In this document: positions 52,862-60,719 of the stretch, one piece after another | How positions within the stretch are numbered: the first letter of the stretch is position 1 | Layout: each line of letters starts with the position of its first letter | Origin: Mycobacterium sp. 852013-50091_SCH5140682 | GTDB taxonomy: Bacteria > Actinomycetota > Actinomycetes > Mycobacteriales > Mycobacteriaceae | Direction: 5' to 3' | Length of the DNA stretch: 64,000 bases | Assembly (NCBI RefSeq): GCF_001665685.1 | Contig: NZ_LZTB01000058.1 | Coordinates: 85,079 to 149,078 of the forward strand | Notes under the pieces: generated by a model | Databases searched by the model: none | The model's input: the letters and a program-made list of their open reading frames with translations, nothing else | Told to the model about the DNA's origin: nothing | Program-made: the position numbers and the translations under genes

Positions 52862-53692
52862 ATGGCAGTACTAGGTAGCGGTCTATCGACCGCGTGGACT
52901 CCAGACGGCTACGGCCAACTGATCGACACCGTAATCGCGGCGAAGTCCATTGCGTTCCAAGCTGGAACGCTCGTCACGACCGATAACGAAAGCATCCGCT
53001 TTCCGATGCTGACCGCCGATCCGGCTGTCGGATGGTACGCAGAGAACACCCAGATCACTCTTGCCGACCCGACGACCACGGAGCTGGTCGTCACTCCCAG
53101 GGCGGTCAAGGGTCTGACTCAAATCTCCACTGAGGCAGCAGGAGACAGCAATCCCGCTGCCGCCGATATGGTCGGGCAGAGCTTGGGCCGAGCCATCGCG
53201 AAGAAGATTGATGCCGCATTCTTCGGCAACACCGTGACCAACGGACCGAGCGGACTATTGTCGCTTGCTGGTGTGAATGTTGTTGACACCGGGTCAGTTA
53301 CCCTAACGTCGCTTGATCCGTTCCACGACGCCAAGGCTGCCGCCCTGGCCGATGGCGCGACCATCACCCATTTCATCCTGGCACCGGACGTTGCCCTGAC
53401 CCTGGCGAAGGTCAAGGAACAGACCGGCTCGAATAAGGGGCTGTTCGAAAGCGTGGCAGACGGTCAAACCCTTGCCGGTGTCCCCGTGCTGGTCTCCACC
53501 GACGTCGCCGCCGGTAACGCCTGGGGCGTGGACGCTTCCCAGATTCTCATTGTCCAGCGCACGGGCACCACGGTTACCCGTTCGTTCGACTCGGCGTTCG
53601 ACTATGACGCCGTGCAGGTGCGGGCTACCGCTCGCATTGCCTTCGGGTTCCCCAACCCTGCCGGTGTGGTGCGACTGTACGACGCCGCCTAA
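52862..53692 (+). CDS. Major capsid protein, HK97 fold
   Basis: 276 residues. DGYGQLIDTVIAAKSIAFQA, SIRFPMLTADPAVGWYAENT, TPRAVKGLTQISTEAAGDSN, the long spine helix GQSLGRAIAKKIDAAFFGNT and, near the end, FDYDAVQVRATARIAFGFPN are the HK97-fold major capsid pattern. It has no delta domain, which fits the separate scaffold. At 276 residues it is compact, consistent with a small head for a genome of about 11 kb, although head size cannot be read from sequence. Confidence 0.88.
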   Translation: MAVLGSGLSTAWTPDGYGQLIDTVIAAKSIAFQAGTLVTTDNESIRFPMLTADPAVGWYAENTQITLADPTTTELVVTPRAVKGLTQISTEAAGDSNPAAADMVGQSLGRAIAKKIDAAFFGNTVTNGPSGLLSLAGVNVVDTGSVTLTSLDPFHDAKAAALADGATITHFILAPDVALTLAKVKEQTGSNKGLFESVADGQTLAGVPVLVSTDVAAGNAWGVDASQILIVQRTGTTVTRSFDSAFDYDAVQVRATARIAFGFPNPAGVVRLYDAA

Positions 53693-54001
53693 ATGATCAC
53701 CGCTGAATCCCTGTCCACATTGTCAGGCCTGACCATCACCACCGAGCAGGCCGACGCTGTGCTGTCCGTGGTCACCTCCAGAGCCAAGAGCTACACCCGA
53801 GGTATCGGGTTCACTGACGACAGCATGGCAGAAGACATCGAGTCCGTGATCCAGACGGCGGCACTGCGGCTGCTGATCAACCCGACCAACGTCGAACGGG
53901 ATGCGATGGGACCGCTAAGTGTCCAGTACGGCAACAACTTCCAGGGATGGACGATCAGCGAGACCCAGGTACTCAACCGATACCGCGAGAGAGCACGATA
54001 A
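53693..54001 (+). CDS. Head-to-tail connector (adaptor) protein
   Basis: 102 residues from ATG 53693, starting right after the capsid stop. The helical sequence TTEQADAVLSVVTSRAKSYT, EDIESVIQTAALRLLINPTN and GPLSVQYGNNFQGWTISETQ fits the gp6/gp15-like adaptor family, which binds the portal. It is the last head gene. No tail gene follows; instead a strong terminator appears within 85 bases. This abrupt end is the main reason to call the element tail-less. Confidence 0.8.
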   Translation: MITAESLSTLSGLTITTEQADAVLSVVTSRAKSYTRGIGFTDDSMAEDIESVIQTAALRLLINPTNVERDAMGPLSVQYGNNFQGWTISETQVLNRYRERAR

Positions 54002-54082
54002 AGACTCTCCCCGCATTGCAAGCTGCGGGGTAGGTACGGGTAGCCGTTCTGGTGCTTTGCGGCGACCCGGCGACAATTGCAG

Positions 54083-54113
54083 CAATGCCCCCCAGTAATC
54101 CTGGGGGGCATTG
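54083..54113 (+). terminator. Terminator after the head gene operon
   Basis: A perfect 13-bp stem (CAATGCCCCCCAG at 54083-54095 with 54101-54113) encloses a 5-nt loop, about 80 bases after the connector stop. It closes the long rightward operon of the element. Confidence 0.85.
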
Positions 54114-54198
54114 TCGTTGGTAATAGTGCCCAATCACGTTGAAAACTCTTAGTTTTCACTTACCCCAGCATTGCCCACACGGGTGTACGTTCCTGCCC

Positions 54199-54366
54199 AT
54201 GAGTGAGATTACTGGACTACTGTTCGTCGCCTTGGGCGCACTGGCCGATGGCGAGCCGGTGAATGTCAACGCCGTCCTGCAGTTCGCAGAGGCACAGATG
54301 ACGCCGCAACTGGTCAGCGACGGAGTAGACCTATACGAGCTTCTGTGTGACGTCGAGTCGCTGTAG
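54199..54366 (+). CDS. Small hypothetical protein of the element
   Basis: 55 residues from ATG 54199. It reads MSEITGLLFVALGALADGEP, VNVNAVLQFAEAQMTPQLVS, then DGVDLYELLCDVESL, an acidic, helical peptide with no recognised family. It lies downstream of the operon terminator, convergent with the opposite-strand gene at 54376, and so would need its own promoter. The frame is open upstream to 54139. Confidence 0.4.
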   Translation: MSEITGLLFVALGALADGEPVNVNAVLQFAEAQMTPQLVSDGVDLYELLCDVESL

Positions 54367-54375
54367 CCCGCAGTT

Positions 54376-54831
54376 TTACCGAATCGCTTCCAGTAGCGCG
54401 TCAATGAATGCCTTGGCGCGCTCGCGCTTGTCCACGTTATCGAGCGGCAAAGTTCCTGGATCTGGGAACTCTAACGCGCTCTCCTCATTGTCGAATTGGA
54501 GTCGCACAGAGGACAGGTATTTCCAATCAATCCCATACGGATCGGATTCGGCGCGGGCAGCTATGGACACCTTGGCAGATTTGAGCGGCCGCACGGCCAC
54601 GTCGGCGATGTAGAGGTGGCCTTCACCGTCTCCTGCCTTCAGGTCCAGGGTCACGAGCAGCGTTCCGGAGACCCAATAGATGCGCGTCATGCCCTTCGAC
54701 ACTACGTGCGCTGCCGTAATCGGTAGTGAAGAAGCAACTTCGGCGATCAACCCCATCTCAGCGGGCTTGAATCGAACTCCCAACTTCGTACCCAGGTCAG
54801 CGAGTTCATCGAGTTCGTACCCGTACGTCAT
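54376..54831 (-). CDS. Opposite-strand hypothetical protein next to attR, possible cargo
   Basis: 151 residues from ATG 54831 (ORF open to 54876). It is a soluble alpha/beta-type sequence: MTYGYELDELADLGTKLGVR, FKPAEMGLIAEVASSLPITA, TRIYWVSGTLLVTLDLKAGD, RAESDPYGIDWKYLSSVRLQ and a helical C terminus RERAKAFIDALLEAIR. No family is recognised. It is the only gene in the element transcribed leftward and sits at the attR end after the terminator, the place where satellites and prophages often carry defence, immunity or fitness genes. Its function is unknown. Confidence 0.6.
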   Translation of the reverse strand: MTYGYELDELADLGTKLGVRFKPAEMGLIAEVASSLPITAAHVVSKGMTRIYWVSGTLLVTLDLKAGDGEGHLYIADVAVRPLKSAKVSIAARAESDPYGIDWKYLSSVRLQFDNEESALEFPDPGTLPLDNVDKRERAKAFIDALLEAIR

Positions 54832-55223
54832 GAATGCCCCAACTCCGATCTTTGATATTGACACCAATGAAAGCATGGGCAGCGTAAGTCAACGCTGCCA
54901 GCCGTCATTGGCAAATCCGCAAATCGGTGCTGTCCCCGGGCTGTGGGGCCCAACTCCAGCCGCTCATCGAGCAACGCGCGTCCACTAGGTCAACCGACCG
55001 CCGACCGCCGTGCTCGGCGGCAGATCGGCCAACGATCGAATTGATACAATAGTTGGTACACAGTCCGCACATGGTCCGCAGGGTGTTCACCGGACCCCGT
55101 TGCTCACCAATGGTTACTAATGTTCGAATTGTCTCGATAATCGCTGTGGCACTGCGGATTTACATGACTCGCCATGCCCTACCGTCACTCTCCCCCGTTC
55201 GCCATAAGTGCGAGAAACACCAT
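54832..55223. other. Right att arm, non-coding
   Basis: 392 bases upstream of the attR core contain no supported gene. They are AT-richer than the chromosome and contain the arm-type repeats at 55061-55080. Confidence 0.6.
55061..55080 (+). other. Integrase arm-type sites, right arm
   Basis: CAGTCCGCA at 55061-55069 and the variant TGGTCCGCA at 55072-55080 repeat the left-arm motif in the same orientation and with the same 11-base spacing as at 44636 and 44647. Confidence 0.68.
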
Positions 55224-55267
55224 TTCAAAACCCGTCCAGTGTGAGTTCGAATCTCACCGAGGGCACC
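55224..55267 (+). repeat. attR core: 44-bp copy of the tRNA 3' half
   Basis: Identical to 44533-44576. It is the original chromosomal 3' end of the tRNA, left behind after integration. It lacks the acceptor 5' strand and the D arm, so it is not a gene. Confidence 0.95.
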
Positions 55268-55271
55268 AAAA

Positions 55272-55299
55272 AAATGCCAGGTCAATCGACCTGGCATTT
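55272..55299 (+). terminator. Original tRNA terminator, now beyond attR
   Basis: AAATGCCAGGTC at 55272-55283 pairs perfectly with 55288-55299 around a 4-nt loop. It follows the tRNA remnant by four bases, so it was the tRNA's own terminator before the element inserted. Confidence 0.85.
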
Positions 55300-55569
55300 G
55301 TTGTATGGCGGCGCTGTGTCACGTGCCGGGGCGTCACAGGCCGTGACCCAGAGCGGCGATTTCGACAGCGGTAGCAAACATTGCGACAGTTGCCGCCATT
55401 CGGGTTTTGGTCATCATGGGATGAGCCAAGCGCCCCACCCATGCACACCATTGTCAAAACCCTTCGAGTCCGCTGCCGTTGGTTCGGCAATGGCCGACTC
55501 GCAGCGTCAGAAGGTATGGCGCGCAGGCACTTCCAACTATTGGCGGTGACCCAGACGAGCCACCCGGCG
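55300..55569. other. Intergenic stretch without a recognisable gene
   Basis: 270 bases between the old tRNA terminator and the end of the next gene (stop at 55570). Open frames here are short or antisense, without ribosome sites, and I see no repeat or RNA gene. Confidence 0.5.
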
Positions 55570-56601
55570 TTACGGCAGGAACCGGGCGATCTGCTGCGGC
55601 GGCAATGTGCGCGCTGCACGCGCCTGGCGGAAGCCGACCGCGCCGCCGGCGGCGGTGAGCAACACCATCCCGGCAAGGCCCGGCAGCACGGCGAAGACGA
55701 GATCTGTGGTGCTGGACACGCGCAGGTAATCGGCGTAGCCAATGCGGAACGTCTCGGGGATCGCCTTGATCGTCGGCGCGGCGTGCTTCGGTGACTGGGT
55801 GCTGGGCGCGGTCACGTGAGATGTGCTCGGCGCGGCCGGCGGCGCCGCGTGCCTTCCGGCGCCCTCGGACGGGGCGGGCGCTGCGATCTCCGGCAGCGGC
55901 GGCAGCGGAAGGACGACCATCGGCGGTGGGACCACCGCTGGGACCGGCGCAGCGACCACGGGGGCGGCCGGCGAGGCGAGCGCCGGAGACTGAGCTTGCG
56001 GGGCGGACTGGGCGGGTGCCGACAGCGCCTCGGCAGGCTTGGCGTGGATGACGATTTGCCGACTGCTCGGGGCGGTCGGCACCGCCGCCAGATTCGGGGC
56101 CCGGCCGATACGCCCGCTGGCGGCTGCGCCGCCTCCGCCACCACCGCCTCCGCCGCCGGTCGAGGGGAGACTCACCTGAACCTCGGGCACGCTCACCGAC
56201 GTCTCCGCAACGTCCGCCCCTGCGCTCAGGGTCGAGGGGGTGTTCGCCGACTGCGCCGCCCGATTCGTAGCGCCCTCGGTGTTCCCGACGGACTTCTGAC
56301 CGGAGGATTCACCACCCAGACCGGTCTTCCGCTTGTCCGTCTGACCGGGTTTGCCCGTCTTCTGGTTATCGGACCGGCCGGTCTTGGCGGAGCCGTCGTT
56401 CTGCTTGCCGTTGGCGCCCGCGCGGTGATTGGAGCTTTTCTTGTTGTCCTTGTGGTGGCCGAAGATGCCGAGGACATCCACGCCGACGCCGAGCAGGTCA
56501 GCCGATGCGACCGCGGTGCCCGAGACGCCGGGCCCGGCGACCATGGCGCCGCAGGCGATGGCCGCACTGATCGCTGTATTCCGTACCCACACCCGGTCCA
56601 C
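55570..56601 (-). CDS. Secreted or membrane-anchored Gly/Pro/Ala-rich protein
   Basis: 343 residues from GTG 56601, with GGGGGAG 7 nt upstream; other in-frame starts lie at 56607 and 56652. A signal peptide (AISAAIACGAMVAGPGVSGT, cleavage near AVASA) is followed by a charged Lys/Asn/Gly region, a run of ten glycines, and a long Pro/Ala-rich section with VVPPPMVVLPLPPLPEIAAP. One membrane helix (VLPGLAGMVLLTAAGGAVGF) and RQARAARTLPPQQIARFLP end it. This layout is common in mycobacterial cell-wall proteins of unknown function. Confidence 0.75.
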   Translation of the reverse strand: MDRVWVRNTAISAAIACGAMVAGPGVSGTAVASADLLGVGVDVLGIFGHHKDNKKSSNHRAGANGKQNDGSAKTGRSDNQKTGKPGQTDKRKTGLGGESSGQKSVGNTEGATNRAAQSANTPSTLSAGADVAETSVSVPEVQVSLPSTGGGGGGGGGGAAASGRIGRAPNLAAVPTAPSSRQIVIHAKPAEALSAPAQSAPQAQSPALASPAAPVVAAPVPAVVPPPMVVLPLPPLPEIAAPAPSEGAGRHAAPPAAPSTSHVTAPSTQSPKHAAPTIKAIPETFRIGYADYLRVSSTTDLVFAVLPGLAGMVLLTAAGGAVGFRQARAARTLPPQQIARFLP

Positions 56602-56822
56602 GTTCACACTCCCCCAGAGGTTCCCGACACCGACGTCGCACTCGCTGGACAATTTTCCATTCTGACATACGAACGCCGTGGGGAGAGTTTGCTGTGACCA
56701 GGTCGCGGCGACGCTCCCGATGAGCGGCTTGCGAGGCTGTCAGGCAGGCAGGCTCACCGTCGATCCGCCGGCCGGGTTCGCCCCGGGTGGACGACATGGG
56801 CTGCGGACCTAGTTGTTGCTGG

Positions 56823-57473
56823 TCAGGACGTTGATGGCACCGCGGGGTCTTCCACTGCGCTCGTTGGGACGGCCTCGATGATCTCAGCCAATATGGCTCC
56901 GGAGCGGAGCAGAGCGAGTGTGCGTTGAGCGATGGCCTGTAGCCGGGCGTCGAGTGCGGTGAGTGACGTGGCGACGTCGGTGAGTTCGCGGACGGCGGTG
57001 ATTGCCTTGCGGACGTCGGGGATTCGGTAGCCACCGGCACAGAGTGCGGCGGTGATGCGGGCTTCCCGGATCGCGGTGACCGGGTACCGTCGTGCGGTTC
57101 CAGCCGCAGTGGGGACTCGCTCCGGCCTGACGAGGCCGACGCTCTCCCAGAAGCGGAGCGTGGATGCCCTGACGCCGAGTGCCTGCGTCAGTTCGGTGAT
57201 GGTCATAGAGTCGCCTTTTGCGGGCGCATCGTCGGTGGTCGCCTCCGCGCTGATGGACTCCAGCGCGGATCGTGCGATGAGTGTCTGCTCGCGCTCCCGG
57301 GTGAGCCGGGTATGGAACTCGCAGATCAGGGCTGCGGCTTGGTCCGGCGGGTCGATGCGGATCTGCCTCATCGCGCGTCGCGCATCGACGGGTCCGATCG
57401 CGTGGGCGAGGTCGCGGTAGGCGCGCAGGCCGTGCACATGTTCTGGAGTGAACTGCCGTCTGCTCGCATGCAA
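56823..57473 (-). CDS. MerR-family transcriptional regulator with an N-terminal partial MerR-like segment
   Basis: 216 residues from TTG 57473. The MerR HTH lies in the middle of the protein (~91-155: MTITELTQALGVRASTLRFW, ESVGLVRPERV, ARRYPVTAIREARITAALCA, GGYRIPDVRKAI). The first ~45 residues (RRQFTPEHVHGLRAYRDLAH, AIGPVDARRAM) look like the wing and helices of a second MerR domain without its HTH. It diverges from the DUF6194 gene, with a perfect operator-like inverted repeat between them. The ligand is unknown. Confidence 0.75.
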   Translation of the reverse strand: MHASRRQFTPEHVHGLRAYRDLAHAIGPVDARRAMRQIRIDPPDQAAALICEFHTRLTREREQTLIARSALESISAEATTDDAPAKGDSMTITELTQALGVRASTLRFWESVGLVRPERVPTAAGTARRYPVTAIREARITAALCAGGYRIPDVRKAITAVRELTDVATSLTALDARLQAIAQRTLALLRSGAILAEIIEAVPTSAVEDPAVPSTS

Positions 57474-57487
57474 CCCTCCACTAGCAC

Positions 57488-57505
57488 TTCAAGTACATGC
57501 TTGAA
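57488..57505. promoter_or_regulatory. MerR-type operator
   Basis: TTCAAG-TACATG-CTTGAA is a perfect 6+6 inverted repeat with a 6-base spacer in the 34-base gap between the divergent MerR and DUF6194 genes. Similar TTCAAG/CTTGAA palindromes are used by several MerR-family regulators. Confidence 0.65.
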
Positions 57506-57507
57506 CC

Positions 57508-58005
57508 GTGAGTATGGAGCAACTGTTGCAGACAATCCGATCGTTCGATGGGGTGCTCGAAATCGCCCCCGCCGAGGGCAGCGAGTTCCCGGACATCGCG
57601 TGGGGTGACCACTTCTTCTACTACGGACCTGACGGCCAGGTACCGGCACACCAGCAGCCCTTCGCCACCGTCGTGACGAAGAACTATCCCGACGACACGT
57701 TGTCCAACCTCGACGAGCCGCAGCGTTGGCGACTGAACATTCACGTCGGCAGCACCGCGTTCCTCGAACTGACCGGTGAGACGGCTCAGTCCTCGCAACG
57801 GTCGTGGGACTACGCAGCAACCGACGTGGTCTTTCCACACCCGGTGTATCGCCGCCAGGGTTGGGTGTCGATCATCAACTCTGGCGCGCGCACCAACGCG
57901 CTAGCTGTCCGTCTCCTGCGTGAGGCTCACGAGGCCGCACGGCGCCGGGCCGAGCATCGAAGGACCTCCCCGCGACCAGTCGGCGACTCCCGGCAGGCCC
58001 AATGA
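57508..58005 (+). CDS. DUF6194-family protein
   Basis: 165 residues from GTG 57508 (ATG 57514 possible). MEQLLQTIRSFDGVLEIAPA, AWGDHFFYYGPDG, PFATVVTKNYPDD, RWRLNIHVGSTAFLEL and VFPHPVYRRQGWVSIINSG fit the actinobacterial DUF6194 family, of unknown function. Control by the divergent MerR protein is likely. The start is only two bases from the operator, so either the message is leaderless or the operator serves mainly the regulator's promoter. Confidence 0.75.
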   Translation: MSMEQLLQTIRSFDGVLEIAPAEGSEFPDIAWGDHFFYYGPDGQVPAHQQPFATVVTKNYPDDTLSNLDEPQRWRLNIHVGSTAFLELTGETAQSSQRSWDYAATDVVFPHPVYRRQGWVSIINSGARTNALAVRLLREAHEAARRRAEHRRTSPRPVGDSRQAQ

Positions 58006-58044
58006 TGCATCGGAACGCGTCACCAACGTCGTGGCCCCGTACAC

Positions 58045-59181
58045 CTATTGCAGCGGAGGCGGGTCGGTGAAGACGTTCGACCGCATCACCGGGCTCTCGA
58101 TGAAGACATGCCACTTCTTCACCATCCATCGGTAGGCGTTCCACGACTCGAACACGCGTTTGTAGTCGGCGCTCTTGGCGCTCTCACGGACGTGGATGCC
58201 CTCCATCACTGCGAAGGCGGTGCGCATCATGTCGATGGGAAACTCGCGCAGCTGCGTGCCGCCCTTGACCAGGTCCGTCAACGCATTGCCGTTCTTGGCG
58301 TCATACTCGGCGACCACTCGCTGGTTGGCTTCCCATGCCGCGGATTCCACGATCTGCTGATACTCGGCGGGCAGGTCGTGGAAGGCCTTCTTGTTGACGA
58401 TGAAATCCAGCTGATCGCCGATCTGCCACCAGCCCGGTGAGTAGTAGAACTTCGCGACCTTGTTCAGTCCGAGTTCGGCGTCGTCGAACGGTGCGACGAA
58501 CTCCGCGGCGTCGAGTTGGCCGGACTTGATGGCGCCGGCCAGCTTGAGATATGGCACGTCAACCGGGGTGACGCCGAAGGTCTTCATGACCTCGGCCCCG
58601 ATACCGCCAATGCGCATGCGCAGCCCTTTGAGATCGTCGGTGCTTTTGATCTCCTTGTTGAACCAGCCGCCCATCTGTGCGCCGGTATTGCCTGCAGGGA
58701 AATACACGATGCCGAACTGGTCGTAGAGCCCGCCGATGAGCTCCATTCCGCCGCCGAACCGCAGCCACGAGGCGTGTTCGGCTGCCGTCAAACCGAACGG
58801 CGCTCCGGAACCGAACGTCAGTCCGGCATTTTTGTCCGCGTAGTAGTCCGAGGAACTGTGACCGCATTCGACGAAGCCCTTGCTGACCGCGGTCATCAGG
58901 TCGTCTTTGGTGTCGAGCTCGCCCTCGACATGCAGGTCGATGGTGAACCGGCCGCCGGTCATCGCCTTCACCCGATCGGCGACGAACTGGGCGCCCCCGT
59001 ACATGATGCTCAGGTCCTTCGGCCAGCTCACCATCATGCGCCAGTGCACCTGTGGGCCGTCGACGCCCGAGCCTTTGCCCGAATCCGGTGTGGCACATGC
59101 GGTGGTGGCGCCGGCGAAGAGTGCGGTACCCGCCATGGCGGCCGGCACTCCGGCGAGCAGTCGGCGTCTGTCAATTGTCAT
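58045..59181 (-). CDS. TRAP-type transporter substrate-binding protein (DctP family), orphan
   Basis: 378 residues from ATG 59181. A twin-arginine signal (MTIDRRRLLAGVPAAMAGTA) is present, with a Cys in TTACAT but no clean lipobox. VHWRMMVSWPKDLSIMYGGA, MTGGRFTIDLHVEGELDTKD, LKGLRMRIGGIGAEVMKTFG and GAIKSGQLDAAEFVAPFDD are DctP-family motifs, including the conserved Arg that binds carboxylates. TRAP systems also need DctQ and DctM membrane proteins, but neither is in the window. The neighbour is instead a sodium:solute symporter, transcribed in the same direction. Confidence 0.85.
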   Translation of the reverse strand: MTIDRRRLLAGVPAAMAGTALFAGATTACATPDSGKGSGVDGPQVHWRMMVSWPKDLSIMYGGAQFVADRVKAMTGGRFTIDLHVEGELDTKDDLMTAVSKGFVECGHSSSDYYADKNAGLTFGSGAPFGLTAAEHASWLRFGGGMELIGGLYDQFGIVYFPAGNTGAQMGGWFNKEIKSTDDLKGLRMRIGGIGAEVMKTFGVTPVDVPYLKLAGAIKSGQLDAAEFVAPFDDAELGLNKVAKFYYSPGWWQIGDQLDFIVNKKAFHDLPAEYQQIVESAAWEANQRVVAEYDAKNGNALTDLVKGGTQLREFPIDMMRTAFAVMEGIHVRESAKSADYKRVFESWNAYRWMVKKWHVFIESPVMRSNVFTDPPPLQ

Positions 59182-59225
59182 GTCTGCTCCTGGTCGCGGA
59201 AATTCACGGCGGGATTGCTTGTTGC

Positions 59226-60674
59226 TCAAGCGATTTCGGTCGCAGGCTCCTCGACCGCCGACTCGCCGCGGCTGCGCCGGTCCCATTCGGCCAGGATCTC
59301 GGGTGCCGTGGGCTTGCTGGCCAGGCTGCCGATCATGTACACCACCAGGCCCGAAGCCAGCCCGACGTAGATGGGCTCGTTGGCGAAGATGTCCGTGGCC
59401 ACCATCGTGACCAGCGTGGCGAGTGTCCCGACGGCCATGGCCATGACGGCACCGACGTTGGTTCCGCGACGCCACACCAGCCCGCCGAGGATCGGTACGA
59501 GCAGGCCGCCCACGAGGATGTCGTAGGCCACCGTCAGGGCCGCGACCACGTCTTGCAGCACGCAGGCGATGATCACCATGACCACCCCGAACCCGGCCAC
59601 GTACAGTCGGTTGTTTCGGACATGGTCGTGTTCACTGCCGGACTCGACGTCCTGGTGCCGCAACCGGGCCACGATGTCCTGGCTGAACACGGTGGCGGTG
59701 GCGATCAATGCACCGCTGGAGGTCGACATCACCGCGGCCAGCGCGGCAGCGAGCACCAGGCCCGCCAGCAGCGGATGCAGCTGCGCCTCGACGATCCGGG
59801 CGAACGCGTCGTCGCGGGCGTCCAGCTTGGGCAGCAGCACGTGCGCCGCCATGCCGATCAACGCCCCGGCAGCGGCGTACAGCAGGCAGTACACGCCCGC
59901 GGCCGTGCCTGCCCAGCGAGCCACGCCCGGGCTGCGCGCGGTGAACACGCGCTGCCAGATGTCCTGGCCGATCAGCAGACCGAAGGTGTAGATGACGAAA
60001 TAGGTCACGATGGTGCTGCCGCCGATGGCGGTCCACGATGTGGCATCACTGGGCAGTTTGTCGATCATGCCGCTGAAACCGCCGGCGCGGATCACGACGA
60101 TCGGCAGCAAGATGAAGAAGATGCCGATGGTCTTGATGATGAACTGCACGAAGTCGGTCAGGGTGATCGACCACATGCCGCCGAGTGTCGAGTAGAGGAT
60201 CACGACGCTGCCACCGAGGATGATCGACGGGACTTTCGCCATGTCGAACAGGGCCCCGAAGATGGTGGCGTAGGCGATGGTCGAGGTGACCGACAACATC
60301 AGGGTGTAGCCCCACATCACCAGACCGGACAGCACGCTGGAGCCCGGCCCGTATCGCAGCTCGAGCATCTGGCTGACGGTGTAGACCCGCAGCCGTTGGA
60401 TGCGGCCGGCGAACAGCAGGCTCAGCAGCAGGATGCCGACGCCGATGGCGACCACCAGCCACATGCCCGAAATGCCGTACTGGTAACCGAGTCCGACGCC
60501 TCCGATGGTGGAGGCTCCGCCGAGCACGATGGCCGCCATCGTCCCGGAATACAGGAACGGCCCGAGCCGGCGGCCGGCGACGAGGAAGTCGGATTGGGTC
60601 GTTGCCTTGCGTTTACCCCAGAAGCCGAATGCGATCATCGAGACGATGTAGATCGCAACAACTGCGACGTCCAT
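59226..60674 (-). CDS. Sodium:solute symporter family protein
   Basis: 482 residues with about 13 membrane segments. FWGKRKATTQSDFLVAGRRL, GGASTIGGVGLGYQYGISGM and LAAVMSTSSGALIATATVFS are SSS-family motifs (the last contains the second sodium-site serines). It should import an organic solute with Na+. It is preceded by the ThDP enzyme and ureohydrolase genes and followed by the TRAP binding protein gene, all on the same strand, so uptake of a guanidino or keto-acid compound is plausible. Confidence 0.87.
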   Translation of the reverse strand: MDVAVVAIYIVSMIAFGFWGKRKATTQSDFLVAGRRLGPFLYSGTMAAIVLGGASTIGGVGLGYQYGISGMWLVVAIGVGILLLSLLFAGRIQRLRVYTVSQMLELRYGPGSSVLSGLVMWGYTLMLSVTSTIAYATIFGALFDMAKVPSIILGGSVVILYSTLGGMWSITLTDFVQFIIKTIGIFFILLPIVVIRAGGFSGMIDKLPSDATSWTAIGGSTIVTYFVIYTFGLLIGQDIWQRVFTARSPGVARWAGTAAGVYCLLYAAAGALIGMAAHVLLPKLDARDDAFARIVEAQLHPLLAGLVLAAALAAVMSTSSGALIATATVFSQDIVARLRHQDVESGSEHDHVRNNRLYVAGFGVVMVIIACVLQDVVAALTVAYDILVGGLLVPILGGLVWRRGTNVGAVMAMAVGTLATLVTMVATDIFANEPIYVGLASGLVVYMIGSLASKPTAPEILAEWDRRSRGESAVEEPATEIA

Positions 60675-60719
60675 GGCTTCGCTCCTTTCTATCTATGGGT
60701 TCAATGGGTCGAACTGGAC

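Larger units (their letters stand above)
44577..55223. mobile_element. 10.7-kb integrated capsid-encoding phage satellite-like element
   Basis: It is bounded by the 44-bp att repeats and has lower GC than its flanks. The gene order is integrase, excisionase-like HTH, winged-helix protein, four tiny genes, stopper-like protein, HNH nuclease, large terminase, portal, MuF-type protein, scaffold, major capsid, connector, terminator, then a small ORF and one opposite-strand gene. I find no tail tube, tape measure, baseplate, lysin, holin or CI-like repressor. That fits a capsid-forming satellite (cf-PICI-like) or a phiRv1/phiRv2-like mycobacterial prophage-like element needing a helper for tails and lysis. 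A decayed prophage is the alternative, but the open frames look intact. Confidence 0.88.

Noticed and set aside
55224..55267. Second tRNA gene at the right end of the element
   Set aside because: Only the 3' half is present; no 5' acceptor strand or D arm precedes it, so it is the attR remnant.
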